A stretch of DNA of 64,000 nucleotides from Staphylococcus edaphicus (GCF_002614725.1 NZ_MRZN01000001.1:124001-188000); one strand, 5' to 3'. Positions 38,697 to 49,024 are shown, counted from the stretch's first letter. Translations and numbers: made by a program. Notes: a model not told the origin generated them from the letters alone.

Positions 38697-39224
38697 TCAT
38701 CGTATTTGTGATAAATCATTATCATGGTTTTTAATCCAATTCTTTTTTAATAGCCCCATGACGTGACAATTACTGTATTCGCCCCTTGTGTAAAAGTGTT
38801 CTTGTAATGTACCTTCGATAACGAAATTTTGACTTTTATAAATGTGTACAGCTTTGTCATTGTTAACATCTACAAATAAATAAATCTTATGTAAATTTAA
38901 CACTAGAAAAGCATAATCAATGGCCATTTTGAATGCATTTTTAGCATAACCTTTACCACTGAATTTTGGATCAACTATGATTTGAATTTCACAGTTACTA
39001 TGTATAAAATTAATCTCTACCAATTCAACGACACCAATACGTATATCTTCGTGTTCGATAATAAAACGGCGTTCTGATTCATCTAAGATATGTTTTTTGT
39101 ACAGAGACTGTAGTTCACTTAAAGATTGATAGGGTTCTTCAAACCAGTAAGACATGATAGAATATTCATTATTTAAATGATGAACAAAATCTAAATCAGT
39201 TTCTTCTAATGCTCTAATAATCAA
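38697..39224 (-). CDS. speG: SpeG-like spermidine N-acetyltransferase
   Basis: 175-residue GNAT enzyme that closely resembles SpeG, which acetylates spermidine and spermine to relieve polyamine toxicity. Shared blocks with E. coli SpeG as I remember it include YWFEEPY, KHILDESERRF, ELVEIN, GKGYA and the HIYKSQNF region with the conserved tyrosine. The TTG at 39224 has GAGGAG seven to eight bases upstream; the GTG at the frame's beginning touches that site and is unlikely. It stands alone between the GDPD gene and rpsD. Confidence 0.8.
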   Translation of the reverse strand: MIIRALEETDLDFVHHLNNEYSIMSYWFEEPYQSLSELQSLYKKHILDESERRFIIEHEDIRIGVVELVEINFIHSNCEIQIIVDPKFSGKGYAKNAFKMAIDYAFLVLNLHKIYLFVDVNNDKAVHIYKSQNFVIEGTLQEHFYTRGEYSNCHVMGLLKKNWIKNHDNDLSQIR

Positions 39225-39342
39225 AATTAACACTCCTCTTTACTTATAGCATACGAAATTGTCAATCGTTTGTAAATTAAGAACAGATAAGTGGATAGGG
39301 CGACGTATTTAAGATGAAGTTATAATATAAAAGCAAATAAAA

Positions 39343-39373
39343 AACCAAGAACTCCGTACAGGAGTTCTTGGTT
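39343..39373 (-). terminator. Terminator after rpsD
   Basis: Arms AACCAAGAACTCC (39343-39355) and GGAGTTCTTGGTT (39361-39373) with a T run on the minus strand. Confidence 0.9.
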
Positions 39374-39386
39374 GAAAAGATAACGC

Positions 39387-39989
39387 TTATCTTGAGTAGT
39401 ACTCAACGATAAGTTGTTCGTTGATTTCAGCAGGTAATTCACTACGCTCTGGAATGCGGATGAATTTACCTTTTAAGTTGTCTGCATCAAATTCTAAATA
39501 GTCTGGTACGAAGTTATTAATTTCAACTGATTCAGCAATGATATCTAATTTTAAAGATTTTTCACGAACTGAAATTTCTTGACCAGGTTTTAAAGTATAT
39601 GATGGAATATCTACACGTTTACCATCAACTTCGATGTGACCGTGGTTAACGATTTGACGAGCTTGACGACGTGTACGTGCTAAACCTAAAGAATATACAA
39701 CTGCATCTAAACGAGCAGCTAACAATTGCATGAAGTTTTCACCGTGGACACCATGTTGGTTACCAGCAATTTCAAATGTGTTACGGAATTGTCTTTCAGT
39801 CATTCCATATAAGTAACGTAATTTTTGCTTTTCACGTAATTGTAAACCATATTCTGATAATTTTTTACGTTGGTTAGGACCATGTTGACCTGGTGCATAA
39901 GGACGTTTTTCTAATTCCTTACCAGTACCACTTAATGAGATACCTAAACGACGTGATTTTTTCCAATTCGAACCTCTAAATCGAGCCAT
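39387..39989 (-). CDS. rpsD: 30S ribosomal protein S4
   Basis: 200-residue primary 16S rRNA-binding protein that nucleates assembly of the 30S body. It starts [16 protein letters not shown] and has the S4 RNA-binding domain at about residues 90-150 ([20 protein letters not shown]). GGAGGAG precedes the ATG; the longer upstream frame is untranslated leader. A good promoter and a structured leader precede it. S4 is known to repress its own synthesis in bacilli. Confidence 0.98.
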   Translation of the reverse strand: MARFRGSNWKKSRRLGISLSGTGKELEKRPYAPGQHGPNQRKKLSEYGLQLREKQKLRYLYGMTERQFRNTFEIAGNQHGVHGENFMQLLAARLDAVVYSLGLARTRRQARQIVNHGHIEVDGKRVDIPSYTLKPGQEISVREKSLKLDIIAESVEINNFVPDYLEFDADNLKGKFIRIPERSELPAEINEQLIVEYYSR

Positions 39990-40170
39990 ATTAAGACTCC
40001 TCCTTTTTCTCTTTTGTTTGATATGAAAAAACAAAAAAGAGTGTTGCATGCTTATTTGGATATATTGTTTTATGTGTCCTCGCCTCATAGCTACGGTTAC
40101 ACGGCACGTCCGCGTTGGGAACAACATAGAGCCAACTAATATACAACTGCTAATTTCGTTTATTCACACA
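39990..40170 (-). promoter_or_regulatory. rpsD 5' leader, likely S4 autoregulatory RNA
   Basis: About 180 untranslated bases lie between the rpsD promoter and its start codon. A GC-rich island at 40078-40136 is rich in complementary short segments and stands out from its AT-rich surroundings. B. subtilis rpsD has an S4-binding leader of this kind. The fold was not computed. Confidence 0.55.
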
Positions 40171-40176
40171 AAGTAC

Positions 40177-40204
40177 ATTGTATCATGATATCGATTACTG
40201 TCAA
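40177..40204 (-). promoter_or_regulatory. Promoter of rpsD
   Basis: Minus-strand TTGACA (40204-40199) and TACAAT (40182-40177) with a 16-base spacer, about 190 bases before the rpsD start. Confidence 0.75.
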
Positions 40205-40253
40205 TAGTAAATTCTCTTTTGGCTTTTATTATCATTGAAGCCCTTGTCCAAAT

Positions 40254-40718
40254 TTAAGAAAGTTGATTTTCAATGATTGTTACAATTTGCTCTAAACCAT
40301 TTTTATCTGTTTCATTAAATCTACTATTAATTGGTGAATCTATATCTAATACGCCTATCACTTGATTGTGTTTGCGAAGCGGAATTACAATTTCTGATTT
40401 ACTATTAGCGTCACAAGCAATATGTCCGGGGAATGCATTAACATCTTCTACTAATTGTGTTTGGTTTTCAGTTACTGCTGTGCCACATACACCTTTACCG
40501 ATTGCAATGTGTACACATGCAGGATGACCTTGAAATGGACCCAAAATCAATTCGTCATTCTCTAAAAGGTAAAAACCAACCCAGTTAATTTGGTCGATGG
40601 AATCATTTAAGATTGCAGATACATTACTTAGTATGGCAATTAAATTGGATTCATCCTCTATTAGACTACTAACTTGTTTTTGTAATAAATTATAGTTTGT
40701 TTCTTTAAGTTCCAACAT
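40254..40718 (-). CDS. Free methionine-(R)-sulfoxide reductase (GAF domain)
   Basis: 154-residue single GAF-domain enzyme (fRMsr; YtsP in B. subtilis) that reduces free methionine-R-sulfoxide. The three redox cysteines are present as C68 (PAC), C78 (GVCG) and C102 (ACD); their 10- and 24-residue spacing equals that of E. coli fRMsr (C84, C94, C118). GPFQGHPACVHIAIGKGVCG is the family signature. A leftward unit, divergent from ezrA. The ATG at 40718 has GAGGTT upstream. Confidence 0.9.
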   Translation of the reverse strand: MLELKETNYNLLQKQVSSLIEDESNLIAILSNVSAILNDSIDQINWVGFYLLENDELILGPFQGHPACVHIAIGKGVCGTAVTENQTQLVEDVNAFPGHIACDANSKSEIVIPLRKHNQVIGVLDIDSPINSRFNETDKNGLEQIVTIIENQLS

Positions 40719-40944
40719 AAGATAACCTCACTTTTTACTTTTCATTTAGTATAAAGACTGTTTTAATAGTAATCAATCAATTGATTTGAAGTAGGTTAGC
40801 TTATAAATTACTTATTACATATTATTATTAGAGATCATTTTAAATAAAATAAAAAATTATTCATATGAATTAATCCATTTTCTCTTTTAATGCATAGGTA
40901 ACTTACGTTATAATAAACAGTGATAAAATAGGAGGAGAAAACAT

Positions 40945-42636
40945 ATGGTGTTGTATATCATTTTAGCAATTATTGTCATTATACTCATTATTGTTGGTGT
41001 ATTGTTCTATATGCGTTCAAATAAAAGCCAAATGATAGAAAAGGCAGAAGAACGAAAGCATAAAGTTGAGCAATTACCATACGATGAAAGTTTATCTCAA
41101 TTAACAGCTTTCAATTTAACAGGCGAGACGAAATCAACGTATGATAGATTAAAACAATCATCGTTAGATAGTAAAAATCAATTTCTAGAACCAGTAGAAG
41201 AAAAGATTCATAATGCAGAAGGTTTCCTAGATAAGTTTAAATTTTCACAAGCACAGACCGAAGTGGATGAAGTACATGAAATGTTGGATCAATATGAAGC
41301 AAACTATAATGACCTCACTACAAAAGTAGAAGAGATTATAGGATTACATAAACAAAGTGATCGTTTATATGATGAATGTAAAACTGACTATCGTGAGATG
41401 AAACGGGATGTGTTAGCAAATAGACATCAATTTGGTGAAGCAGCTGCACCACTTGAACAAGAAATTGAGTCTTTTGTACCGGAAATGGAAACATATGAGA
41501 CGCTTAAAGCAGAAGGTAATTTCAATCAAGCGCATCAGCATATTAAAACATTAAATGATGACATGAATTATTTAAAAACAGATATGGCTGAAATTCCTGA
41601 TTTAATAAAAGAAGCACAAAAAGAATTACCAGGACAATTTCAAGATCTTAAATATGGTTGTAGAGACTTAAAAGTAGAAGGCTATGACTTGGATCATGTC
41701 AAACTCGACAGCACACTACAAACTTTAAAAACTGAGCTAAGTTTTGTAGAGCCAATGATTAGTAGATTAGAATTAGATGAGGCAAACGAAAAACTAAACA
41801 GTATTAATGATCGCTTAGATGAAATGTACGAACTCATCGAATTAGAAGTTAAAGCTAAGAATGAAGTTGAAGAAACAAAAGAAGTTATTACTGATAATTT
41901 ATTCAAAGCAAAAGAAATGAATTATACTTTACAAACTGAAATTGAGTATGTCCGCGAAAATTACTATATAAATGAAAGTGACGTACAAAATGTAAGACAG
42001 TTTGAGAATGAAATACAAAATATGATTTCAGTTTACGATGAAATATTGCGTGAAATGGCGAAATCTGCAGTACGTTATAGTGAAGTTCAAGATAATTTAG
42101 AATATATTGAAGAACATGTAGCGGTGATTAATGAGAAGCAAGAAAAACTACAAAATCATTTAATACAATTACGTGAGGATGAAGCTGAAGCTGAAGAAAA
42201 CATCTTACGTGTACAAAGTAAAAAAGAAGAAGTTTATAGAAAATTACTTGCATCCAATTTACCAAGTGTACCGGAACGTTTCATAATTATGAAAAACGAA
42301 ATTGATTATGAAGTAAGAGAAGTCAATAAAAAATTCAGTGTACGTCCTATTCATGTAAAACAATTGAAGGATAAAGTGTCTAAAGTAGTACTTCAAATGA
42401 ATAAATTTGAAGATGAAGCTACAGATGTACTTGTCAATGCAGTCTATGCAGAAAAATTAATTGAATATGGTAATCGTTACCGTAAAGATAGTTCGAATAT
42501 CGACAAAAGCCTTAATGAAGCAGAGCGCTTATTTAAGAATAATAGATATAAACGATCAATTGAAATTTCAGAACAAGCATTGGAAAGTGTTGAGCCAGGT
42601 ATTACAAAACAAATTGAAGCACAAGTAATTGGTTAA
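40945..42636 (+). CDS. ezrA: Septation ring formation regulator EzrA
   Basis: 563-residue membrane protein of the divisome that binds FtsZ and links it to wall synthesis. One N-terminal transmembrane segment (about residues 2-23) is followed by a cytoplasmic region made almost entirely of spectrin-like antiparallel coiled coils. The C-terminal [26 protein letters not shown] block is the conserved QNR-type patch region. AGGAGG precedes the ATG. The gene is divergent from the fRMsr gene and is closed by a terminator. Confidence 0.96.
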   Translation: MVLYIILAIIVIILIIVGVLFYMRSNKSQMIEKAEERKHKVEQLPYDESLSQLTAFNLTGETKSTYDRLKQSSLDSKNQFLEPVEEKIHNAEGFLDKFKFSQAQTEVDEVHEMLDQYEANYNDLTTKVEEIIGLHKQSDRLYDECKTDYREMKRDVLANRHQFGEAAAPLEQEIESFVPEMETYETLKAEGNFNQAHQHIKTLNDDMNYLKTDMAEIPDLIKEAQKELPGQFQDLKYGCRDLKVEGYDLDHVKLDSTLQTLKTELSFVEPMISRLELDEANEKLNSINDRLDEMYELIELEVKAKNEVEETKEVITDNLFKAKEMNYTLQTEIEYVRENYYINESDVQNVRQFENEIQNMISVYDEILREMAKSAVRYSEVQDNLEYIEEHVAVINEKQEKLQNHLIQLREDEAEAEENILRVQSKKEEVYRKLLASNLPSVPERFIIMKNEIDYEVREVNKKFSVRPIHVKQLKDKVSKVVLQMNKFEDEATDVLVNAVYAEKLIEYGNRYRKDSSNIDKSLNEAERLFKNNRYKRSIEISEQALESVEPGITKQIEAQVIG

Positions 42637-42667
42637 TCATTAAAATGATTACCACTTAACTTAGAAG

Positions 42668-42707
42668 GAATCCAGGATATAAATCAATGTCCGGGATTCT
42701 TTTTTTA
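42668..42707 (+). terminator. Terminator after ezrA
   Basis: Arms GAATCCAGGA (42668-42677) and TCCGGGATTC (42690-42699), one mismatch, then eight T residues. The loop contains ATAAATCAATGTC, as after the PTS gene. Confidence 0.9.
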
Positions 42708-43205
42708 TGTATTAGTTGGCAGTCATGAATTTAAAGTTAAACCAAACGGGTGAATAACTGTTTTCAAATGAGATATTATACTATTTAACGCAATGTCATA
42801 GTCAATATACTATTATGGTTATATTTACCATTTTAACTTCAAGGCATATCATGCAAAGGGGGAGGCAGCGAAATCATTTATTATCATATGATTTTGTATA
42901 CCACTCCTTTTTCTTTTTGTTAAAAGCGAGTATAATGCTAACAGTATAAGTTTTAATCGGATGATAAAAACGATTTATTTATATATTAAACCAAGCAATT
43001 ATATGATGCATCCTTGCTATAAAATTAATGGAATAAAGATAACTGAACTAAAAATGAATTGCATCTTCTCTGCAATTTTTAATTAGATAGCTTTGTTAAG
43101 TAGTGGTTATATGATGAAAGTTAATTATGCAATAAGCTTATCATCCAATATCATTGTAAATATAATTAATAAAAACATTTGAAAAGAGAGACTGGAGTGA
43201 ATAAA
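42708..43205 (+). other. Intergenic stretch, possible small RNA ending at a C/U-loop hairpin
   Basis: About 500 bases without a credible gene. A TATAAT at 42931-42936 lacks a good -35 box. Near 43057 ATTGCA pairs with TGCAAT across a TCTTCTC loop and runs into TTTTTAA, a terminator-like hairpin. A transcript of roughly 130 bases between the two would be possible. Nothing else is recognisable. Confidence 0.35.
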
Positions 43206-44342
43206 TTGATATACCTTGATAATGCTGCAACGACGATGCCTAATCAAGATGTACTTGATACTTTTGTGAAAGTAAATCAATCCCTTTATTATAATCCTAA
43301 TAGCCCGCATCAAGCAGGGCTACAAGCAGAACAATTATTACAACAATCTAAGCGTCAAATTAAAGACATATTTAATTTGGAAAGTACATTTGATATTATC
43401 TATACAAGTGGTGCTACAGAATCAAACAATATTGCAATAAAAGGCATCGCCTATAAGAAAAAACTTTTTGCTAATGAAATCATCACATCTGTATTAGAAC
43501 ATCCTTCTGTATTAGAAGTAGTCCGTTCATTAGAGTCTGAAGGATTTATTGTTAAATATGTTGATGTGACGAAAGAAGGACAAATTGATCTGAATCATCT
43601 TCAATCATTAATGTCTGATCGTGTTGGGCTTGTGACTTGTATACATGTCAACAATATTATGGGGCAAATACAACCTATTGAAGACGTAGCTGAAATTGTG
43701 CATCAATACCCAAAAGCGCATCTTCATGTGGATGGTGTTCAAGCGATTGGAAAGATGCCATTAATATTTGAAGGTGTCGATACACTTAGTCTAAGTGGGC
43801 ATAAATTTAATGGCTTAAAAGGGCAAGGTGTTTTATTCGTACGGAATATACATCAATTAGAACCAATTATCCATGGTGGCGGACAGGAGTTTGGAGTAAG
43901 AAGCGGTACTGTTAACTTACCGATGGATATTGCTATTGTTAAAGCGCTGAAATCGGCAGTAATGTATACACAAGAATTAACAAGAAAACTGAGTGGTTTT
44001 AATTGTGATTTACGCAAATATTTAGCTGATTTTCAAGGTGTAGAAATTAATTCACCTGATGGTGCGGCAGCACATATTTTAAATGTTGGTTTGGCAGGTG
44101 TTAAGGGTGAAGTCTTAGTAAATGCTTTTTCCAAAAATGGAATTATGTTATCAACGACGAGTGCTTGCTCTTCGAAGAAATCTAGTCTAAACGAAGTACT
44201 ATTATCTATGAGTGTGCCAACAAAACGAATAGAAGGAAGTATTCGAATTTCGATGGGAAGCTACACTACTAAAGAAGAAATTGAAATATTTAAAGAAAAA
44301 TTTAAATTAGTATATGAAGAAGTAAGGGAGTTATTATTATGA
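43206..44342 (+). CDS. Cysteine desulfurase (NifS/IscS family, ThiI partner)
   Basis: 378-residue PLP enzyme that takes sulfur from cysteine as a persulfide. [10 protein letters not shown] opens the protein, [13 protein letters not shown] gives the PLP aspartate, [16 protein letters not shown] the Schiff-base lysine, and [10 protein letters not shown] the catalytic cysteine. GGAG eight bases before the TTG at 43206 supports this start. Its TGA overlaps the thiI ATG (ATGA), so it is almost surely the sulfur donor for 4-thiouridine, like B. subtilis NifZ. Confidence 0.92.
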   Translation: MIYLDNAATTMPNQDVLDTFVKVNQSLYYNPNSPHQAGLQAEQLLQQSKRQIKDIFNLESTFDIIYTSGATESNNIAIKGIAYKKKLFANEIITSVLEHPSVLEVVRSLESEGFIVKYVDVTKEGQIDLNHLQSLMSDRVGLVTCIHVNNIMGQIQPIEDVAEIVHQYPKAHLHVDGVQAIGKMPLIFEGVDTLSLSGHKFNGLKGQGVLFVRNIHQLEPIIHGGGQEFGVRSGTVNLPMDIAIVKALKSAVMYTQELTRKLSGFNCDLRKYLADFQGVEINSPDGAAAHILNVGLAGVKGEVLVNAFSKNGIMLSTTSACSSKKSSLNEVLLSMSVPTKRIEGSIRISMGSYTTKEEIEIFKEKFKLVYEEVRELLL

Positions 44343-45562
44343 TTTATGATCACATATTAGTAAGATATGGAGAATTAACGTTAAAAGGTGCAAACCGTAA
44401 AATATTTGTGAACAAATTGCGTTCAAACGTAAAACGTTCGTTAATGCCATTGCAGGGATATACTGTAAAAGCAAATAGAGATAGAATGTACATTGAATTG
44501 GATGAAGGTGCTGATATAGAAGAAATGTGTAACAGATTAAAAAAAGTGTTTGGTATATATTCAATCAGCCCAGTGTTGAAAATTGAAAAAACCTTAGAAA
44601 CGGCAAATGAATTGGCAATACGTTTTGCTAAGGGTTACGCAACTGGAGATACATTTAAGATTGATGTAAAACGTTCAGATAAGAACTTCCCTTATGATAC
44701 TTACGCACTACAAAGAACAATTGGTGGTGCTGTGTTAGATGCAACGGATCACTTATCTGTTGACGTGCACAATCCAGATCATAATATAAAAGTTGAAGTG
44801 CGATTAGATGCAATTTATATGTACGATAAAGTTATTGCAGGTGCAGGTGGCTTACCAGTAGGTACTGGTGGGAAAACATTACTCATGTTATCTGGAGGTA
44901 TAGATTCCCCTGTCGCAGGCATTGAAGTGATGCGTAGAGGTGTTACAGTAGAAGCTATTCATTTTCATAGCCCACCATTCACCAGTGAAAAGGCAAAAGA
45001 AAAAGTTATTGAATTAACGCGTATTTTATCTGAAAGTGTTGGACCAATCAAATTGCATATTGTGCCTTTTACAGATTTACAAAAACAAGTTAATAAAGTA
45101 GTACATGAACGTTACACAATGACTTCTACTAGACGTATGATGATGCGAGTTGCTGACAAAGTGGTCCATGACATTGATGCGCATGCAATTGTTAATGGTG
45201 AAAACTTGGGCCAAGTTGCAAGCCAAACGCTGAAAAGTATGTACGCTATAAATCATGTTACTTCAACGCCAGTATTACGCCCATTGCTAACTTTAGATAA
45301 AGAGGATATTGTTAAAAAAGCAAAAAATATTGGTACATTTGATGTATCAATACAACCATATGAAGATTGTTGCACAATATTCACCCCCAAAAATCCAATA
45401 ACTGAACCAGATATAGATAAAGTAGAAAAATATGAAAGCGGTTATGATTTTGAACCATTGGTGCAACAAGCTGTTGATGGTATTGAAACATTGCATATAA
45501 CGAGTGATTACCAAAGTGAAAAAGATTCAGCAACACAAGCGCTTGCCGATGAGTTATTTTAA
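44339..45562 (+). CDS. thiI: tRNA 4-thiouridine synthase ThiI
   Basis: 407-residue enzyme that adenylates U8 of tRNA and inserts sulfur. A ferredoxin-like and THUMP N-terminal region (to about residue 165) binds tRNA, and the PP-loop [10 protein letters not shown] (near residue 184) binds ATP. There is no C-terminal rhodanese domain with its persulfide cysteine, the short form found in bacilli, which receives sulfur directly from the neighbouring desulfurase. The start overlaps the desulfurase stop by four bases, so translation is coupled. Confidence 0.95.
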   Translation: MIYDHILVRYGELTLKGANRKIFVNKLRSNVKRSLMPLQGYTVKANRDRMYIELDEGADIEEMCNRLKKVFGIYSISPVLKIEKTLETANELAIRFAKGYATGDTFKIDVKRSDKNFPYDTYALQRTIGGAVLDATDHLSVDVHNPDHNIKVEVRLDAIYMYDKVIAGAGGLPVGTGGKTLLMLSGGIDSPVAGIEVMRRGVTVEAIHFHSPPFTSEKAKEKVIELTRILSESVGPIKLHIVPFTDLQKQVNKVVHERYTMTSTRRMMMRVADKVVHDIDAHAIVNGENLGQVASQTLKSMYAINHVTSTPVLRPLLTLDKEDIVKKAKNIGTFDVSIQPYEDCCTIFTPKNPITEPDIDKVEKYESGYDFEPLVQQAVDGIETLHITSDYQSEKDSATQALADELF

Positions 45563-45616
45563 TATACACAATTAAATATGGACGTATCTTTTAGAATAAA
45601 TAAAGGGGTTGGTTAA

Positions 45617-46390
45617 ATGTTGGAATGGGATGTTTCAATTGTAATCATCATTGTTCTTCTTGGATTTTTAGCTGCGTTCATTGACGCAGTTGTAGGTGGA
45701 GGCGGTTTAATATCAATCCCCGCACTGCTTGCAGTTGGTATGTCGCCCTCTATGGCTTTAGGTACTAATAAATTAGCCAGTGCATTTGGTTCATTAACCA
45801 GTGCACTGCGATTTCTTAGGTCAGGTAATGTAGATTTAAAAATTGTAGGCAAATTATTTCCATTTGTTTTTCTATTTGCAATAGGTGGAGCGAGTGTCGC
45901 TACGTTTTTGCCATCAGAGCTTTTGAAGCCAGTTGTTATCATAATATTAACGCTAGTCATGATTTATACAATTTTAAAAAAGGATTGGGGAAATGTCCGT
46001 ACCTTTACAAAATTAACTATTAGTAAAGCCATACTATTTGCTTTGTTAATGTGTCTAATCGGCTTCTATGATGGCTTTTTAGGCGGGGGTACGGGTTCCT
46101 TTATGCTATTTATTTTGTTAATGTTTGGGTTTGATTTTTTAGGTGCTGCAGGTAATGCCAAAGTATTAAATTTTGCTTCAAATTTAGGTGCATTAATCCT
46201 ATTTATTTGTTTGAACCAGGTGGACTATTTTTATGGGTTGATTATGGCAGTAAGTATGATATGTGGTTCTTACGTTGGTGCAATGTTTGCCATTAAAAAA
46301 GGTGTGGGATATGTAAAAGTGTTGTTTATAGTAGTGACTGCAATATTAATTTTGAAAAACACTTATGATTATTTAATGCAAATATTATAG
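45617..46390 (+). CDS. TauE/SafE (TSUP) family membrane transporter
   Basis: 257-residue protein with about eight transmembrane segments. The two halves each carry a signature: FIDAVVGGGGLISIPALL in the first and FYDGFLGGGTGSFMLF in the second, typical of TSUP anion exporters for sulfite, sulfoacetate or related sulfur compounds. The nearby cysteine desulfurase and thiI genes hint at a sulfur-related role, but the substrate is not shown. Preceded by AAAGGGG. A long terminator hairpin follows. Confidence 0.85.
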   Translation: MLEWDVSIVIIIVLLGFLAAFIDAVVGGGGLISIPALLAVGMSPSMALGTNKLASAFGSLTSALRFLRSGNVDLKIVGKLFPFVFLFAIGGASVATFLPSELLKPVVIIILTLVMIYTILKKDWGNVRTFTKLTISKAILFALLMCLIGFYDGFLGGGTGSFMLFILLMFGFDFLGAAGNAKVLNFASNLGALILFICLNQVDYFYGLIMAVSMICGSYVGAMFAIKKGVGYVKVLFIVVTAILILKNTYDYLMQIL

Positions 46391-46727
46391 AAAGACGTCA
46401 ATAAGTAAGTATATTAATAGTTTAATTTTATACATAACGCGTATTTTAACTGATTACAGTGAAACTATGTTGTACGAGTTGGATATAAATTTATGATGAT
46501 TGGATAATGGGGATTTATTTATATCATATATATTGCAAAGTCTTACAAACGCCTAGCATTGAAAGATGAATCCAAGCGCAAATGAGAGCAGGAAAATGAA
46601 ATCAAACGAAACGTCTTGATTGCTTTCCTACTCTCTTTTTTAAAATCTTATTAAAGGTATACAATTAGTAAATATTTGTGTTTAAATAAAGTATAAGTCA
46701 ATAGAAAATATATGGGAGTGACTAATA
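46391..46727 (+). other. Intergenic stretch with long terminator hairpin before sppA
   Basis: Arms GAGAGCAGGAAA (46584-46595) and TTTCCTACTCTC (46624-46635), one mismatch, then TTTTTT: a strong terminator. No gene is visible and the AT-rich remainder shows no clear promoter pair for sppA. Confidence 0.65.
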
Positions 46728-47720
46728 ATGTCGAAAAAGCGTATTATAGCCATTGTACTAGCGGTTGTCATTGTATTAGGGGGCATCATAATGAGTTCTG
46801 TTTCCGCTATTGTGTCATCTTTCTTTAATGAGTCGACGACATCGGATACGAACCCTTTTACAGAAAAAGTAGAAGATGAAGGGAACTCTAGTAAACGTAT
46901 CGCCCATTTAACATTAAATGGTGAAATTGCTGAAGGCAATGGTGGTGGCATGTTTGGTGGAGAAGGATACAATCATGAAGCATTTTTGAAACAGTTGGAC
47001 AATGTAAAAAAAGATAATTCTGTTAAAGGTGTATTGTTAAGCGTAAATACACCAGGCGGCGGTACATACCCAAGTGATGAAATTTATGAAAAAATAAAAG
47101 AGATAAAACAGAAGAATAAGAAAGTTTATGTTCATATGGGCAGTATGGCTGCCTCAGGTGGATATTATATTTCAGCACCTGCTGATAAAATTTACGCTGG
47201 ACCACAAAGTATGACGGGTTCAATCGGAGTTATCATGTCTAGTATCGATTATTCAGGATTACAAAAGAATCTAGGTATAAAACAGAATGTAATAAAATCT
47301 GGTGAGCATAAGGATATTTTAAGTAGTTCTAGAGAAATGACTGGTGAAGAAAGAGATATCTTACAATCTGTATTAGATGATAGTTTCAATAGATTTGTTA
47401 ATATCGTTAAAGACGGAAGAGAAATGTCAGAAAGCAAAGTTAGAAAATTAGCAGATGGTCGTATTTATAGCGCTCAACAAGCGAAAAGCAATGGTTTAAT
47501 TGATGATATTGGCTATGAAAATGAAACTGTTAAAGCATTGAAGAAAGATATGAATGCCAAAGATGCAGAAGTGTTTGAATATAGTACAGATGGTGGTTGG
47601 TTTACATCAATGTATAATGTTAAATCGAGTATTGCTCAATTTACAAATGAGTTTAAAGATGTGAAGGCAATAATTACTAATGATACTAAAACGGAGCCTA
47701 TGTATCTATACGAAGGTTAG
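46728..47720 (+). CDS. sppA: Signal peptide peptidase SppA
   Basis: 330-residue membrane serine protease of the S49 family that degrades signal peptides left after secretion. One N-terminal transmembrane helix (about residues 5-27), active site outside. The catalytic pair is S143 (MAASGGYYIS) and K195 (SGEHKDI), 52 residues apart as in B. subtilis SppA (S147, K199). GGGAGTG precedes the ATG. An RDD protein gene follows after eight bases, as in the yteJ-sppA pair of bacilli. Confidence 0.93.
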   Translation: MSKKRIIAIVLAVVIVLGGIIMSSVSAIVSSFFNESTTSDTNPFTEKVEDEGNSSKRIAHLTLNGEIAEGNGGGMFGGEGYNHEAFLKQLDNVKKDNSVKGVLLSVNTPGGGTYPSDEIYEKIKEIKQKNKKVYVHMGSMAASGGYYISAPADKIYAGPQSMTGSIGVIMSSIDYSGLQKNLGIKQNVIKSGEHKDILSSSREMTGEERDILQSVLDDSFNRFVNIVKDGREMSESKVRKLADGRIYSAQQAKSNGLIDDIGYENETVKALKKDMNAKDAEVFEYSTDGGWFTSMYNVKSSIAQFTNEFKDVKAIITNDTKTEPMYLYEG

Positions 47721-47728
47721 GTGTAAAT

Positions 47729-48271
47729 ATGGAAAACAAACAATATGAAAATGTGAATCTTACAAATAGTAGTGAACAAACTATGCAATCAGATGCTGAT
47801 GCACTATATCATCAACAAATGTTAAAAGGTTTATATGCGGGTTTTGGTATTAGATTTTGTGCTTTTATTATTGATTTATTAATCATTTTTGGTGTTCATA
47901 GTTTAATTTTAAAACCACTTTACCATTTTACTAATTTAGACACAGTAAAATTATGGATAGATTATTTTAGTATTGGCCATCTATTGGATGCATTCGTATT
48001 TTATTTATATTTTGTACTAATGACAAAATATTTTAAACAAACTTTAGGTAAGATCATTTGTAACATCAGAGTTGAACGGATAGATAGACAACAATTAACA
48101 TGGCCTGACGTCTTATTTAGAGAGTGGATAGGACGTATTATCAGCGGGGTATTTGCAAACTTACCATACTTAGTTACAATTTTCACCAAAAAACACAGAG
48201 GTATACACGATTATTTTGCCGATACAGTTGTTATAAAAAATAAATTTGAAAAATTGTTTTATTTAAAGTAG
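47729..48271 (+). CDS. RDD-family membrane protein
   Basis: 180-residue protein with three or four transmembrane segments. An Arg and Asp pair near the first helix (FGIRFCAFIIDLLIIFG) is the RDD hallmark. The C-terminal TVVIKNKF ending is also typical. Proposed roles for the family include ion exchange or adaptor functions; none is shown here. It is the YteJ equivalent, co-transcribed with sppA (AGGTG before the ATG, eight-base gap), and may regulate SppA. Confidence 0.82.
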   Translation: MENKQYENVNLTNSSEQTMQSDADALYHQQMLKGLYAGFGIRFCAFIIDLLIIFGVHSLILKPLYHFTNLDTVKLWIDYFSIGHLLDAFVFYLYFVLMTKYFKQTLGKIICNIRVERIDRQQLTWPDVLFREWIGRIISGVFANLPYLVTIFTKKHRGIHDYFADTVVIKNKFEKLFYLK

Positions 48272-48363
48272 ATTAACACTTTTTATAGTTAGAATAGTAT
48301 CATTCATAATAGTAAAGCGTTATAATTAGTATTGTAAGCACTTTTAATTTAGGAGGCGTTTAA

Positions 48364-48858
48364 ATGGCGCAAATTACATTCAAACAAGAACCAGTAACAT
48401 TATTAGGTTCGCAAGTGAAAACAGGAGAAGTAGCTCCAGAATTCACATTGCTTGATAATGATTTAAATGAAGTAAACTTATCAACTTATGATGGTCAAAA
48501 GAAATTAATAAGTGTTGTACCATCAATAGATACAGGTGTTTGTGATCAACAAACACGTAAATTCAATGAAGATGCATCAGAAGAAGATGGCGTTGTATTA
48601 ACAGTTTCAGTTGATTTGCCATTTGCACAAAAGAGATGGTGTGCATCTAATGGATTAAATAACGTTGTTACTTTAAGTGATCATAAAGATTTATCTTTTG
48701 GTAAAAACTACGGTGTAGTAATGGAAGGTTTACGTTTACTTGCTCGTTCAGTTTTTGTATTAGATAAAAATAATAAAGTAGTATACTCAGAGATTGTTTC
48801 TGAAGGTACAGACTTCCCTGACTTTGAATCAGCTTTAGAAGCGTATCGTAGTATTTAA
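48364..48858 (+). CDS. tpx: Thiol peroxidase
   Basis: 164-residue atypical two-cysteine peroxiredoxin that removes hydrogen and organic peroxides with thioredoxin. The peroxidatic cysteine is C60 ([14 protein letters not shown]) and the resolving cysteine is C93 (KRWCASNG), as expected for Tpx. AGGAGG precedes the ATG. It is followed by ytxK and ackA in the order known from B. subtilis. A hairpin terminator that overlaps the next promoter closes it. Confidence 0.97.
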   Translation: MAQITFKQEPVTLLGSQVKTGEVAPEFTLLDNDLNEVNLSTYDGQKKLISVVPSIDTGVCDQQTRKFNEDASEEDGVVLTVSVDLPFAQKRWCASNGLNNVVTLSDHKDLSFGKNYGVVMEGLRLLARSVFVLDKNNKVVYSEIVSEGTDFPDFESALEAYRSI

Positions 48859-48917
48859 TCCTGTTATTATATATATTTAATATGTTGAAAATATTGTTAC
48901 AGAAGCAAACAGTATCA

Positions 48918-48946
48918 TTGACATTATAAAAATTACTGTCCATAAT
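48918..48946 (+). promoter_or_regulatory. Promoter of the ytxK-like gene
   Basis: Perfect TTGACA (48918-48923) and CATAAT (48941-48946) with a 17-base spacer. The -10 box lies inside the left arm of the tpx terminator hairpin. Confidence 0.7.
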
Positions 48947-49009
48947 TATTTGGTAAAATAAGTTAGTATAAACTGACTTGATTTCAATCAAATTATGGGC
49001 AGTTTTTTT
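48935..49009 (+). terminator. Terminator after tpx
   Basis: Arms ACTGTCCATAATT (48935-48947) and AATTATGGGCAGT (48991-49003), one G-U pair, then a T run. An inner hairpin AAGTTAGT/ACTGACTT lies in the loop. Only transcripts started upstream (tpx) contain both arms. Confidence 0.75.
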
Positions 49010-49024
49010 AGAAAGGACTATTAA

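Noticed and set aside
42850-42945. Small ORF of 31 codons starting MQRGRQRN
   Set aside because: No ribosome site before it and no recognisable protein character.
48313-48338. PerR-box-like TTATAAT...ATTGTAA upstream of tpx
   Set aside because: The half-sites are four bases apart instead of one, so it does not fit the 7-1-7 box.
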